The position numbers were made by a program, and so were the translations under genes. Source: Microcaldota archaeon (GTDB taxonomy: Archaea; Micrarchaeota; Micrarchaeia; Micrarchaeales; CABMGC01). Taken from it: a stretch of DNA of 53,248 nucleotides. The notes under the pieces are model-generated. The model searched no databases and was not told the DNA's origin. It saw only the letters and a list, made by a program, of their open reading frames with translations. Position 1 is the first letter of the stretch; each line of letters opens with the position of its first letter. The stretch covers positions 1 to 53,248 of the forward strand of contig JAJZZD010000007.1 of assembly GCA_021797745.1 (NCBI GenBank), written 5' to 3'. Below are positions 24,174 to 33,250 of the stretch, piece after piece.

Positions 24174-24407
24174 ATGATGCTTTGCGAAAGATGCAAAAAA
24201 GATGTTTACAAGCATATGCTATGCAAGTATTGCAATAGGAAGATTTGCAACGCGTGCATGAAGAGCTCTAAGAAGGTCACTAAGATTAACAGGATAGCCA
24301 TATGCAAGGATTGCTGGGGCAAGACAAAGATAAGAAAGGAGTACAAGAACGAGATAGCCACCCCGCCTCAGGAGGCAGCGTACGAAAGGTCTTATGAAAG
24401 AAAATGA
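24174..24407 (+). CDS. Small zinc-binding (B-box/treble-clef-like) protein
   Basis: This 77-aa protein carries eight Cys in four CxxC pairs: CERC, CKYC, CNAC and CKDC, enough for two zinc sites, in a pattern like B-box or LIM-type zinc modules. The C-terminal 25 residues are charged. The ATG at 24174 (MMLCERCKK) is chosen; an upstream in-frame TTG at 24162 is less likely. The partner or function is unknown, perhaps RNA or protein binding. Confidence 0.7.
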   Translation: MMLCERCKKDVYKHMLCKYCNRKICNACMKSSKKVTKINRIAICKDCWGKTKIRKEYKNEIATPPQEAAYERSYERK

Positions 24408-24436
24408 CTAATTATGCTTTAGTTTATATGTGTTAG

Positions 24437-24484
24437 TTTAAACTTTAATTTAAACTTTAATTTAAACTTTAATTTAAACTTTAG
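24437..24484. repeat. Four tandem 12-bp repeats at the ileS stop codon
   Basis: TTTAAACTTTAA is repeated three times exactly and once with a final G instead of A (24473-24484). The last unit includes the ileS stop codon and last codons. Each unit contains the palindrome TTTAAA. It fills the gap between convergent genes and may act in termination or have arisen by slippage. Confidence 0.9.
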
Positions 24485-27400
24485 TTATGCTTGCTTTTAT
24501 CTTTTCTTCTCCGACTTCTATTTCTGTCATTTCACTGCTATGACCTGCGCGCAGCTCATTTGCACCTACGTCTTTTTTTATCTTCTGCGCATTCATCTTT
24601 ATCAGGTCTGCCATAGTTTCGTTGGCTTCGTATTCAACGTTTATTTTGTCTGCTTTTCTCAGCGCAAGTTTCTTCCTCTGCAGCTGTATGCCCCTCTCGA
24701 AGTCCCTTACCATAGCTTCTTCGAGAAGCTCCTTGCTTATCGTTTTGTCTATCGAAGCCAGCCCGTACTTGAACATGACCGCATCAGAGCTTTGCTTCTT
24801 TTCCACAATTGAAAAATGGTCCTTCCTTATGTCGAAAGCGCCCCTGCCAGTATCCAGCGTATAATGCCCGCTGCCCTCCACTGCATTTTCCAGTTCCTTT
24901 GCATTTGCCGACCTGAGCGCATCGGCAACAGCGTTCGCATTTGACTTGAATTCTGGCCCTATTGCCGAGAACAGCGGCACTATTTCCTTTTCTATGCCCG
25001 AAACTAAGTGCACATCCAATTCCTTCGCGTTTGCATAATCTTTCACGAGTTCTGACAGCTCTTTCAGCGATTCTGCTACCTCGTCTGATTTTATCTCAAG
25101 CACTGCCTTTGATATTGGTTGCCTGAGCTTTATTCCTGCCTTATCCCTCGCGCTCAGCAGCGCAGTTATAGCTTCAGAAGCTGCATCGAACTTCTTCTCG
25201 AGCTTTTCGTCTATGAGCTTCTCGTTCGCCTTGGGCCATTTCTCGAAGAAAACGCTTTCGCAGAATTTGTACCTGTTCAGATATATCTGTTCTGAGTTGA
25301 ACGGCGTCACAGGCGCAAGGAGCAGAATCAGGTTGTACAATACGTAGTCTATTGTATTGAGCGTCTCTTTCGCCTCTTTCCTGCCAGACTCCACTATCCT
25401 TTTCTTGGCGATTTTCAGGTAGAACCTGCTGAAATCTTCTACTACAAATTTCAACACGCGCACTACCCCGTTGTTTATCTCGTAACTTTCCATGCCCTCT
25501 GTCATTTCCTTGATTACAGTGTTAAGCCTTGACACTATCCACGCATTGTACAGCTGCATGTTTTCCAGATTATTTGGCTTTTTGATTCTGGCAGCGCCGC
25601 CTGCACTGTCTGCATATTCGTCTAGGAGGTTGGCAATATTGTGCAGCAGCATGAGAACCGCCTGTGCGTCCTCTATCTCGCTGCTCGAGAACTTCAGGTT
25701 TTCAGGAATTATGTGAGACAGCATGAAAGCTCTTATTGCATCAGTCGGATATTTTCCAAGCAGGTCCTGGCCTGATATGTAATTCCCTTTGCTCTTGTGC
25801 ATCGCTTCTCCCTTAGAGTCGACAACCCATCCATGCATGAGTATGGTCTTGAACGGGGACTTTCCATATACTGCAACGCTGGTTTTCATCAGCGTAGCGA
25901 ACCACCCTCTCAGCTGGTCCGGTCCTTCTGTTATGAACGCATTAGGAAACATCGCTTTGAATTCCTCATCGGTTAAGCTTGCTGTGTGCGCAACACCAGA
26001 ATCGTACCATACGTCGAAAACGTCCCGTATTCTGTGCATCTCGCCGCCGCATTTCTTGCATTTGAAAGTGACCTCGTCTATCACTGGCATGTGAAGGTCA
26101 TGCGAGGTGAAATTTATTCCGCTGGATTTGGACTTAAGCTCTTCAAATGACCCTATTACCTCTGTTTCCTTGCAATTTTTGCAAACCCATATCGGTATTG
26201 GTATGTCCCAGTATCTCTGCCTGCTTATAGCCCAGTCAGGAGACGTGTTTATGCTTTCTATGAACCAGTCCTTCAGCTGCTGCGGATGCCACTGTACTTT
26301 GTCGCACGCCCTGATGATTTTTTTCTTAAGCTTTGCGACATTTATGAACCACTGTTCTGTCGGCAAGTACACAAGTTTTTCATGGCACCTCCAGCAGTGC
26401 GGGTAGCTGTGCGAGATCGTAGATTTGCCGAGCATTGCGCCAATTCCTTCGAGCTCTTTTTCTATTTCCTTATTTGCTTCGTGTATGAGTTTTATGCCCG
26501 CGTATTTCCCTGCGTCTGCATTGTATTTCCCGTCAGTGTCAACAATTGACAATAACGGTATCTTTTCCTTCTGCGCAAGCGAAAAGTCCTCCGGCCCGAA
26601 CGCAGGCGCTATGTGCACCAGTCCAGTTCCGTCAGTGGTGCTCACAAGCTCTTCTGAGAATATTATCCTGTGGTATTTTCTTGTTTCTTTCTGTTTTGGT
26701 ATGAACTGCTCCATCGGATTCAAGTAATAAATGCCCTCAAGCTCAGACCCGTAAAATTCCTCTTTTACAACAATAGACATTCCGCATTGTTTTGCAACCT
26801 GGTCAAGCAGGTCTTTAGCGAGAATCAATTCCCTGTCGCCTGCGCTAGCCCTTACGTACATCACTTTTGGGTTTGCGGCTATCGACATATTCGCAGGCAG
26901 AGTCCATGGCGTAGTTGTCCATACCAGCAAATACGTGTTTTCGTCGAGTTTTATTTTAGGCTTTGACCTCTTTATATCGGTCTTGAATACTACAAATACC
27001 GATGGGTCTGTGTCCTGCTCCTCCTCTATTTCAGGTCCCTTCGCAAGGACAGTGCCGCAGTGCAGGCAATAAGGCATGACCTTTATGCCCTTGTAAACGA
27101 GCTTTTTTTCGTATATCTTTTTGAATATCCTGAAGCTTCTATTTATGTATTCGGGCTTGGCGGGTATGTATGCATTTTCAAAGTCGAACCATACGCCGTA
27201 TCTTAACGCAACGTCAACCTGCATTGGCACGTATTTTTCGTATGCCTTTATGCATTCTGCCACGAATTCCTTCACGCCTATCTTAGTTTCTATGTCCTTT
27301 TTCGACGAAATGCCCATCTCTCTTTCTACCTTGTTCTCTATCGGCAGGCCGTGCACGTCGAAGCCGGCGCGGTCGAACACGTCATATCCGCGCATGCGCT

Positions 27401-27632
27401 TGTATCTCAATATCGCGTCCTTCCTTGTGTAGCCGCGTATGTGGCCAAGATGAAGCTCGCCGTTTGCATAGGGCGGACCCTCGAGAAAGAAGAATATCCT
27501 GTTTCCTTTGTTCCTTGCCCTTAGCCTGTCGAGTATCTTCCCTTCCTTCCAGTACTTGAGAATCTCGCCCTCATTTTTAATTTGTTCCAAAGTACTGTGC
27601 AAACTGTCACCTGACAAATTCAGCAAAAGCAA
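24474..27632 (-). CDS. ileS: Isoleucyl-tRNA synthetase (archaeal type)
   Basis: This 1052-aa class Ia synthetase has HIGH as HLGH (61-64) after EGPPYANGEL, zinc-type CLHCG, CRHC-like WRCHEKL and CKKCGGE pairs, a CP1 editing domain with TTTPWTLPAN and GTGLVHIAPAFGPED, and the second signature as MHKSKGN near residue 615, a known KMSKS variant in this subfamily. The start is a TTG at 27632, about 20 nt after the TATA-like CATATAATAATAGG. The 3' end runs into a tandem repeat. It charges tRNA-Ile. Confidence 0.96.
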   Translation of the reverse strand: MLLLNLSGDSLHSTLEQIKNEGEILKYWKEGKILDRLRARNKGNRIFFFLEGPPYANGELHLGHIRGYTRKDAILRYKRMRGYDVFDRAGFDVHGLPIENKVEREMGISSKKDIETKIGVKEFVAECIKAYEKYVPMQVDVALRYGVWFDFENAYIPAKPEYINRSFRIFKKIYEKKLVYKGIKVMPYCLHCGTVLAKGPEIEEEQDTDPSVFVVFKTDIKRSKPKIKLDENTYLLVWTTTPWTLPANMSIAANPKVMYVRASAGDRELILAKDLLDQVAKQCGMSIVVKEEFYGSELEGIYYLNPMEQFIPKQKETRKYHRIIFSEELVSTTDGTGLVHIAPAFGPEDFSLAQKEKIPLLSIVDTDGKYNADAGKYAGIKLIHEANKEIEKELEGIGAMLGKSTISHSYPHCWRCHEKLVYLPTEQWFINVAKLKKKIIRACDKVQWHPQQLKDWFIESINTSPDWAISRQRYWDIPIPIWVCKNCKETEVIGSFEELKSKSSGINFTSHDLHMPVIDEVTFKCKKCGGEMHRIRDVFDVWYDSGVAHTASLTDEEFKAMFPNAFITEGPDQLRGWFATLMKTSVAVYGKSPFKTILMHGWVVDSKGEAMHKSKGNYISGQDLLGKYPTDAIRAFMLSHIIPENLKFSSSEIEDAQAVLMLLHNIANLLDEYADSAGGAARIKKPNNLENMQLYNAWIVSRLNTVIKEMTEGMESYEINNGVVRVLKFVVEDFSRFYLKIAKKRIVESGRKEAKETLNTIDYVLYNLILLLAPVTPFNSEQIYLNRYKFCESVFFEKWPKANEKLIDEKLEKKFDAASEAITALLSARDKAGIKLRQPISKAVLEIKSDEVAESLKELSELVKDYANAKELDVHLVSGIEKEIVPLFSAIGPEFKSNANAVADALRSANAKELENAVEGSGHYTLDTGRGAFDIRKDHFSIVEKKQSSDAVMFKYGLASIDKTISKELLEEAMVRDFERGIQLQRKKLALRKADKINVEYEANETMADLIKMNAQKIKKDVGANELRAGHSSEMTEIEVGEEKIKASITKV

Positions 27633-27656
27633 CTAAACTATGTAACCTATTATTAT

Positions 27657-28295
27657 ATGTTTTTCTTTTCAAATGTCTACGGGTACATGAGAAGCGCAGA
27701 TTTGGCGACGACGCTAAGGATAATAATGATATTTGCAGCGGCATATCTTCTCTTAGTAAAACCGCAGTATTATGCCGTCGCCGTATTCCTGATTATCGTG
27801 TCGTTCGCTCTCGACTTTGTAGACGGCTACCTGGCGCTGGGCAGGAAGCACAACTTTTTTTCGTATCTTTCGAGCGAGGCCCGCGGAATCAAGACATACA
27901 CAAAAAAAGATACGGAGAAACTGCCAAAATACGGAAGTGCATTCGACATCGCCGGCGACCGGATAACAGAATATGTTCTTTGGCTGGCATTTACTTTCAC
28001 AGGCATAGTCCCGATTTTCGTGATATTCGTAATAGTGACAAGAAACGCCCTGTCTGATGCGTTCACGCTCAGCATGAAGAAAAATTTTCATGCCATGCAT
28101 TCTAAATTCGGCAAGATAGCCAGCTCGCACATAAGCAGGGGGATTTACGGAACGACAAAGGCATTGATGTTTGTGTATCTTTCGCTGATATATGCCTTAA
28201 ACCTGCCACTTGACATCGGTTATGCCTTGATAGGAATAGTAGTGACATATTCGCTTCTGCGCGGAGCCGCAGAGATATACGAAGCGCTCTCGTGA
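27657..28295 (+). CDS. CDP-alcohol phosphatidyltransferase family membrane enzyme
   Basis: This is a 212-aa protein with about six membrane helices. The catalytic signature D-x-x-D-G...G-x-x-x-D-x-x-x-D is present as DFVDGYLALG (about 52-61) and YGSAFDIAGD, but an insert of about 30 residues (LSSEARGIKTYTKKDTEKL) separates the two halves, and the usual A-R after DGxx is not adjacent. Family enzymes join a CDP-activated lipid to an alcohol such as inositol phosphate, serine or glycerol phosphate in archaeal lipid synthesis. Divergent from ileS with a shared short promoter region. Confidence 0.75.
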   Translation: MFFFSNVYGYMRSADLATTLRIIMIFAAAYLLLVKPQYYAVAVFLIIVSFALDFVDGYLALGRKHNFFSYLSSEARGIKTYTKKDTEKLPKYGSAFDIAGDRITEYVLWLAFTFTGIVPIFVIFVIVTRNALSDAFTLSMKKNFHAMHSKFGKIASSHISRGIYGTTKALMFVYLSLIYALNLPLDIGYALIGIVVTYSLLRGAAEIYEALS

Positions 28296-28389
28296 TAAGC
28301 ATATATGTGCTGCCGTAGCCAGCCGTTACTATAGCTAAGTTTTTATACCTATTCGGGCATAATATCATTTGACATATGGAAGTGGGCTC

Positions 28390-29994
28390 GTGAAGGCGCA
28401 ATCGGCTGTTGAGTATCTTACAACCTACGGATGGGTAGTATTGATAATAGCAGTGGCCATAGGCTCTCTGTATTTGCTTGGAGTTTTCGGGAACAGCAAT
28501 TACGCGCCAAGCGAATGCGCGATATCAAACATAGGCTGTGTTTCAAAGGTAATGTCAACAAGCGGTATGCTCGAGGTGAACCTGGCCAACACGCAGCTCC
28601 GACCGATAAACATAACGGCCATAGGATGCAACGAGAACGGCACTGAATCAAACCTGCACACATTGTCAAATTCGATTGTCATCGAACCTGAATCTAACGC
28701 GACTTTTTTTGTGCAATGCTATGCTGACAACGGAAGCAAATTTTCAGGCGACGTGGGAGGCAATTTCAATGGCTATCTGCTGATTAAATATGCTGGATCG
28801 CACACGGGGTTACAAAACACCGTATCTGGGAAACTAAGTTCGCGCATAACGCTGCTTAAAAACACAAATTTGACCTTTTCTGAAACCGGCCTTCCAAACG
28901 GCATTTATTGGACTGTGCAGATAAACAAGAGCAGCAGCTTTCTGTCAAACAACACTATGACGAATGTGAATTATACCCGTGAAGACGCAATCGCACCGAA
29001 CAGCATAATATTCAATAACCTCTCCACATCGCAGGTTTACAACTATTCCATTTTCAACACATCCTATTACAATTCATCTTATTCGTATGCGCCAGGAGTC
29101 GACTACAGCCCTTCCCCTGCGAGCGGCAACACTGCTTACTTTACGTCCTCAATTAACACAGTGTTTTCTCCGTACGCATACTTTACCGGTGCAGGCAACG
29201 GTGCTCTGTCGTTGGGCAACGGTTGGATTTACGCCGCAGATTACGGCATAACACGCATAAACACATCAACAGGATTTGCAAAGGAGTTCATAGTTCCGAA
29301 TGCTGGCCAAGAATATTTGGGGATAGCGCTGAATCCGTCCGGGACGCTTATGTATGCTTTGGACAACAGAGGGACTAGCGGCACTGTGAGCGTATATAAT
29401 GCCATCAGCGGCGCATTTGTTACTAACATAAGCCTTACCTGCGGGTCTGATAATACGGCAACACTCGGCGGAGTCGCGATAGCGCCTAGTGGTGCGTATG
29501 GATATGCCGTTTGCGACTACGCTGATTTCAACGCCACATCGTACGACGTTTTTAACACCACAACAGATACTGTCGTTGGTAAATTTAGCGGCATAGGAAA
29601 CTTCAACACGGAGCTAAACGGCGTAGTGTTCAATCCTGCGGGGACTTATGCGTACATAGCAGAAACAGGATTGAACAGCGTTGCGAAAATAGATACGGCA
29701 ACTAACACGCTGGTAGGCAACATCATAGGATTCAACGCACCCATAAATCTAGCCATAACAAGCGATGGTTCAGAACTGTATGTTACGAACAGCAATCAAA
29801 CAGTGTCAATTTATGGAATAAATACCGGAAACGTTATTTCTGTAGTGCATGTGCCATTTGCAAAAGGAACAGGATGGCTTGGCGCACCGATTGCGCTTGT
29901 GCCAGGCAGCGATTCGAGTTACTATCTGGGTAATAATTACAACATGAACGGCGGCATACTGCTGCCTTCTTACGTCGCCGCTAAATTCTCCTAA
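28390..29994 (+). CDS. Pilin-type surface protein fused to a YVTN-like beta-propeller
   Basis: From the GTG at 28390 the 534-aa product begins VKAQSAVEYLTTYG plus a hydrophobic helix, a class III signal peptide. Residues about 20-160 are homologous to the pilin at 23594, with the same four Cys contexts. Next is a thermopsin-associated type module (LTFSETGLPNGIYWTVQIN), then repeats of the YVTN/Lvp type (LGIALNPSGTLMYALDN, GVAIAPSGAYGYAVCD, GVVFNPAGTYAYIAETG, LAITSDGSELYVTN), probably a seven-bladed propeller. It is likely a pilus-tip or surface adhesin-like protein. An in-frame TTG at 28369 is a less likely start. Confidence 0.85.
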   Translation: MKAQSAVEYLTTYGWVVLIIAVAIGSLYLLGVFGNSNYAPSECAISNIGCVSKVMSTSGMLEVNLANTQLRPINITAIGCNENGTESNLHTLSNSIVIEPESNATFFVQCYADNGSKFSGDVGGNFNGYLLIKYAGSHTGLQNTVSGKLSSRITLLKNTNLTFSETGLPNGIYWTVQINKSSSFLSNNTMTNVNYTREDAIAPNSIIFNNLSTSQVYNYSIFNTSYYNSSYSYAPGVDYSPSPASGNTAYFTSSINTVFSPYAYFTGAGNGALSLGNGWIYAADYGITRINTSTGFAKEFIVPNAGQEYLGIALNPSGTLMYALDNRGTSGTVSVYNAISGAFVTNISLTCGSDNTATLGGVAIAPSGAYGYAVCDYADFNATSYDVFNTTTDTVVGKFSGIGNFNTELNGVVFNPAGTYAYIAETGLNSVAKIDTATNTLVGNIIGFNAPINLAITSDGSELYVTNSNQTVSIYGINTGNVISVVHVPFAKGTGWLGAPIALVPGSDSSYYLGNNYNMNGGILLPSYVAAKFS

Positions 29995-30078
29995 CCGTGG
30001 TGGTTGACAAAAATAATATGCGATGCTGAGCGCAGCAGTATTCACTGCCGGTTAATATGTCACTGCATCATTTTCGCA

Positions 30079-30091
30079 AGTTTATTAAATC
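30079..30091 (+). promoter_or_regulatory. TATA-like element of the secretion ATPase gene
   Basis: AGTTTATTAAATC is centred about 26 nt before the ATG at 30111, fitting a leaderless transcript. No ribosome site precedes the ATG. Confidence 0.45.
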
Positions 30092-30110
30092 TCTTTTTCA
30101 ATAAACACAC

Positions 30111-31421
30111 ATGGAGCAAGAAGAGTTTTCCTATTTCGAATCACTGGTGCTGGATGCTCTTGAAGGCAAGCTCAGCGCTTTCAGAGACGAAAATGGAAAA
30201 AAAGCATACATAGAAAAAGTTGCTAAAGAGATAAATCGTGAAGCCACTGACGACGAAATAAAGCGCGTAATCGCAGACACGAACAACTTTTCCCCAATTG
30301 ACGGTTATCTCAGCGCCGACAATGTAGAGGACATAATGATAAACAACACGTCTAGCGTGTTTATTTATAAGAACGATACTGGCCAGACTAAGGCGCCTGA
30401 GGCGCTCTCCGCCGCGCAGCTGGATGCGCTTGTCAAAAAAATGAAGATGTATGCGACAACAGAGGTGGCGCAGAAGAACATATTCGACGTGCATCTGCCA
30501 AACGGCTCAAGGGCAAATATAGTGAACTCGCCGCGTGGGGCAGCAATCACTATAAGGAATTTCAGGAGGAAGGCACTGAGCATAATTGACCTGATAAACT
30601 TAGGCGAGCTGTCTTACAGCATAGCTGCAAGGCTCTGGCTGTATGTGGATGGTCTTAGGGTCAGGCCGGCCAACATTCTGATAGGGGGAATGCCGGCAAC
30701 CGGCAAGACGACGCTTCTCAACGCCATGCTCAGCTTCTTCAGGCCTGAAACCAGGCTTGTTGTAATAGAAGAAACGTATGAGTTGAACACAGAAACGCAG
30801 GAGAATACCGTAAGATTGGAGACAAATCCGGAGATTACGCTTGAGGAGCTTGTCAAGAACGCCCTCAGGATGAGGCCGGACACGATAATAATAGGAGAAG
30901 TCAGGGGCAGGGAGGCGAAGGACATGCTTACGGCAATGAACATAGGCAAAATAGTCATGGGCACAATACACGCCAGCAACGCCAGGGACGTGATACAGAG
31001 GCTACAGCACACGCCCATGAACGTGGACCAGGACATAATTCCGCTTATAGACGCGATAGTTATGCTCTCAGAGATTAACAACAAAATGAGGTTCACCAGG
31101 AAGGTAAGTCAGATAAGCGAGATATCCGGAATAGAAACGAAGGTGCTTCTGTCTGACCTGTATCAGTATGACTACAAAACAGGGGGTAGCGCAGACATAC
31201 TCCCAAGCGTCACATACAGGGACTCGCTGTCGAGAATCTCAGGCTACACGCCTGTCGAAATAATAGTAGAGGAACAGAGGCGCGCAAAAATACTTGAGCA
31301 GTTGAACAAGCGCGGGGTCAGGCAGATAAGCGACATAAACGCGTTCATAAAAGACTATTATGATAATCCTAAAGCTGCACTCACAAGAATAGATTCGCTT
31401 AGTCTCGGCACGCTCGAATGA
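30111..31421 (+). CDS. Type II/IV secretion ATPase (VirB11/TadA/PilT-like)
   Basis: This 436-aa hexameric-ATPase homologue has Walker A GGMPATGKTT (about 193-202), the Asp box VVIEETYELN, Walker B DTIIIGEVRGREA and the His box GTIHASNARDVIQRL. The N-terminal domain contains IDGYLSADNVEDIMINN and HLPNGSRANIV as in CpaF/TadA proteins. It powers pilus or secretion assembly at the membrane. No TadC/ArlJ-type membrane partner lies next to it; the pilins at 23594 and 28390 are likely clients by inference. Confidence 0.92.
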   Translation: MEQEEFSYFESLVLDALEGKLSAFRDENGKKAYIEKVAKEINREATDDEIKRVIADTNNFSPIDGYLSADNVEDIMINNTSSVFIYKNDTGQTKAPEALSAAQLDALVKKMKMYATTEVAQKNIFDVHLPNGSRANIVNSPRGAAITIRNFRRKALSIIDLINLGELSYSIAARLWLYVDGLRVRPANILIGGMPATGKTTLLNAMLSFFRPETRLVVIEETYELNTETQENTVRLETNPEITLEELVKNALRMRPDTIIIGEVRGREAKDMLTAMNIGKIVMGTIHASNARDVIQRLQHTPMNVDQDIIPLIDAIVMLSEINNKMRFTRKVSQISEISGIETKVLLSDLYQYDYKTGGSADILPSVTYRDSLSRISGYTPVEIIVEEQRRAKILEQLNKRGVRQISDINAFIKDYYDNPKAALTRIDSLSLGTLE

Positions 31422-31441
31422 AATGCCTGCTAGCTATCTAT

Positions 31442-32101
31442 TCAGGCTTTTTTGTTGAGTTTATCGACAATTCCCGGCAGAGGCCCGAAGTCATGCACTA
31501 CAAAATCAGGTTTGCAATTAGCTGTTTTCTCTCCGTCCCTGGAGATTAACACTGAGAAAGAGCCTATTGCATTTGCAGGTATTATGTCGTTTGCCGTGTC
31601 GCCTATTATTATGCCTTCCTTGGGTTCAACTCCCAACCTTTTGAAGCACTCCATAAAGACATCCGGCTCAGGCTTGTTCTTCATCACTTCATCAGCACTT
31701 AGTATCACATCTGCAAATCTGTCTAACTGGTTTACTTCTTTTACCGATTCGAGCAAGTCTTTTGACAAAGAGGTCGCTATCCCTATTTTTATTTTCCTGC
31801 TTCTCAACTCGGCAAGCACTTTTTCCGCATCCGGGAAAATTAGTTTTTTGCTCAGGCGCTTTTTGGCAAAGTCTTTTCTTAATTCAAGAATGTTTATGTA
31901 GGCGTCCTCGTCCATATTGACTATGTGTTTTTCAGACAGTTCTCTGAGGCTAAGGCCGTTTATCCCTTTCAGCGTGTCCATCACTTCAAGATAGTTTACC
32001 TTGGCGCCCGTTTGCACGAGGGCCATATGCCATGCTGACGCCAGTGCATTTATGCTATCGGTTATTGTGCCATCAAGGTCCGAAACTATTCCCTTGATCA
32101 C
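31442..32101 (-). CDS. HAD-superfamily phosphatase (phosphoglycolate phosphatase-like)
   Basis: This 219-aa protein has HAD motif I DLDGTITDS (residues 8-16), motif II in IGIATSLSK, the motif III Lys in KNKPEPDVF and motif IV IIIGDTANDI, with a helical cap of the Gph/beta-PGM type. It dephosphorylates a small metabolite, substrate unknown. Its GTG start overlaps the top6A stop (GTGA), so it is the last gene of the lon-top6A-HAD run. Confidence 0.92.
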   Translation of the reverse strand: MIKGIVSDLDGTITDSINALASAWHMALVQTGAKVNYLEVMDTLKGINGLSLRELSEKHIVNMDEDAYINILELRKDFAKKRLSKKLIFPDAEKVLAELRSRKIKIGIATSLSKDLLESVKEVNQLDRFADVILSADEVMKNKPEPDVFMECFKRLGVEPKEGIIIGDTANDIIPANAIGSFSVLISRDGEKTANCKPDFVVHDFGPLPGIVDKLNKKA

Positions 32102-33195
32102 GGCATTACCGCATTATTCTTTATCTTCTCCCGCAGATAATCGCCGACGAATGTAAGCCTGGGCCCTTGAAGCGCGTCCTGCTCTATTTTCTTCTTGCTC
32201 TTGATCATTATCTCTAATTCCTGTACCCATTCCTTATATTTCTTTATCCATTCGTAGCCCATCATTTCCTGCGCGCGCTTTATGTCCATCTCGGTTGCAT
32301 TTATCGTCAGCTTTTTCAAAAATTCATATTTGTCTATGTCGCTCATTGTGACTCCTATGAATCTTGCCTCTGGCGTTGCCACGTCTTTTCCTATGTAAGC
32401 CAGGTTTATGCTGCCTGTTTTAATGGTCCAGTATATGTACCATCCCCATGCATCTGAGTCTGTGAAAACATATATCGGCAGATTCATGTCTGCGAGCTTC
32501 CTGATGAGCCTTCTCGTTCCGCGCGTGGCCTGGCCTTGCGGGGTTATTAGTATGCAGTTCTCCTTTTTCCAGAAGCCATCTTCGTTGAGCCTGCTCCAGA
32601 CTGCGTCTTTCTCGACGATAAGCACATACTTGGCCTTGACATTCACGAACTCGATGTCGTTGTCCACGTCGCTCGGTATCGACCAGCCGCTCCTTCCCTG
32701 TTTCGTGCAGTCTATCTCTACTTTCTCCCCGCCGAACCTGTCAAGTATCTTCATGTTGCCTGCAAGCACGCCTCTGCGCGTAGCGTTAAGATTAAGCTCC
32801 TCCCTCTTGACCTCAAGCGCAGCCTCGAGGTCTTCTATCAGAGGATTAGATTCTGCCTGTTCGCTGAATATGCTTTCATCTACGTCTTCGCCCAGTGAAT
32901 ATTTCAGCTGGTAGAAAAGACCTCTTATCGTAGTGTGCAAATTTTCTTTTATGAACTTGTCACACTTTGCAGCTATCGCTATTGTCTGCATGAATCTCTT
33001 AGACTGAGCCACGTTTATGAAATTCCTTTCCTCCTTTGCCCTGCCGAGCTTAAGGTAGCCTTCCTTTGTGTCGTATGTTATGTTGCTTTTTGTTCTTGAC
33101 GCGGTCACGAATCTCGGGTTCTTGCCTGTTTTTATTTCAGTCACTATGCTATTTCCAAGGCTCTTTATTTTTCTCTGCGCTTCTACATCTTCCAT
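32098..33195 (-). CDS. top6A: DNA topoisomerase VI subunit A
   Basis: This 365-aa Spo11/Top6A protein has an N-terminal winged helix with the catalytic Tyr in TIRGLFYQLKYS (Y95) and a Toprim domain with the Glu in VLIVEKDAV and DSD in VFTDSDAWGWYIYWTIK, the metal-binding acidic residues. It forms an A2B2 type IIB topoisomerase with Top6B, relaxing supercoils and decatenating DNA. The usual neighbour top6B is absent from this window. It lies 55 nt after lon. Confidence 0.95.
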   Translation of the reverse strand: MEDVEAQRKIKSLGNSIVTEIKTGKNPRFVTASRTKSNITYDTKEGYLKLGRAKEERNFINVAQSKRFMQTIAIAAKCDKFIKENLHTTIRGLFYQLKYSLGEDVDESIFSEQAESNPLIEDLEAALEVKREELNLNATRRGVLAGNMKILDRFGGEKVEIDCTKQGRSGWSIPSDVDNDIEFVNVKAKYVLIVEKDAVWSRLNEDGFWKKENCILITPQGQATRGTRRLIRKLADMNLPIYVFTDSDAWGWYIYWTIKTGSINLAYIGKDVATPEARFIGVTMSDIDKYEFLKKLTINATEMDIKRAQEMMGYEWIKKYKEWVQELEIMIKSKKKIEQDALQGPRLTFVGDYLREKIKNNAVMP

Positions 33196-33250
33196 TCAAC
33201 CATTCTTTTATCGCTCTTTTTTTATTCTTATTTTTGGTCTTGCCTTGTTT

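Noticed and set aside
24437-24484. CRISPR-like repeats
   Set aside because: The 12-bp units abut without spacers and are simple tandem duplications.
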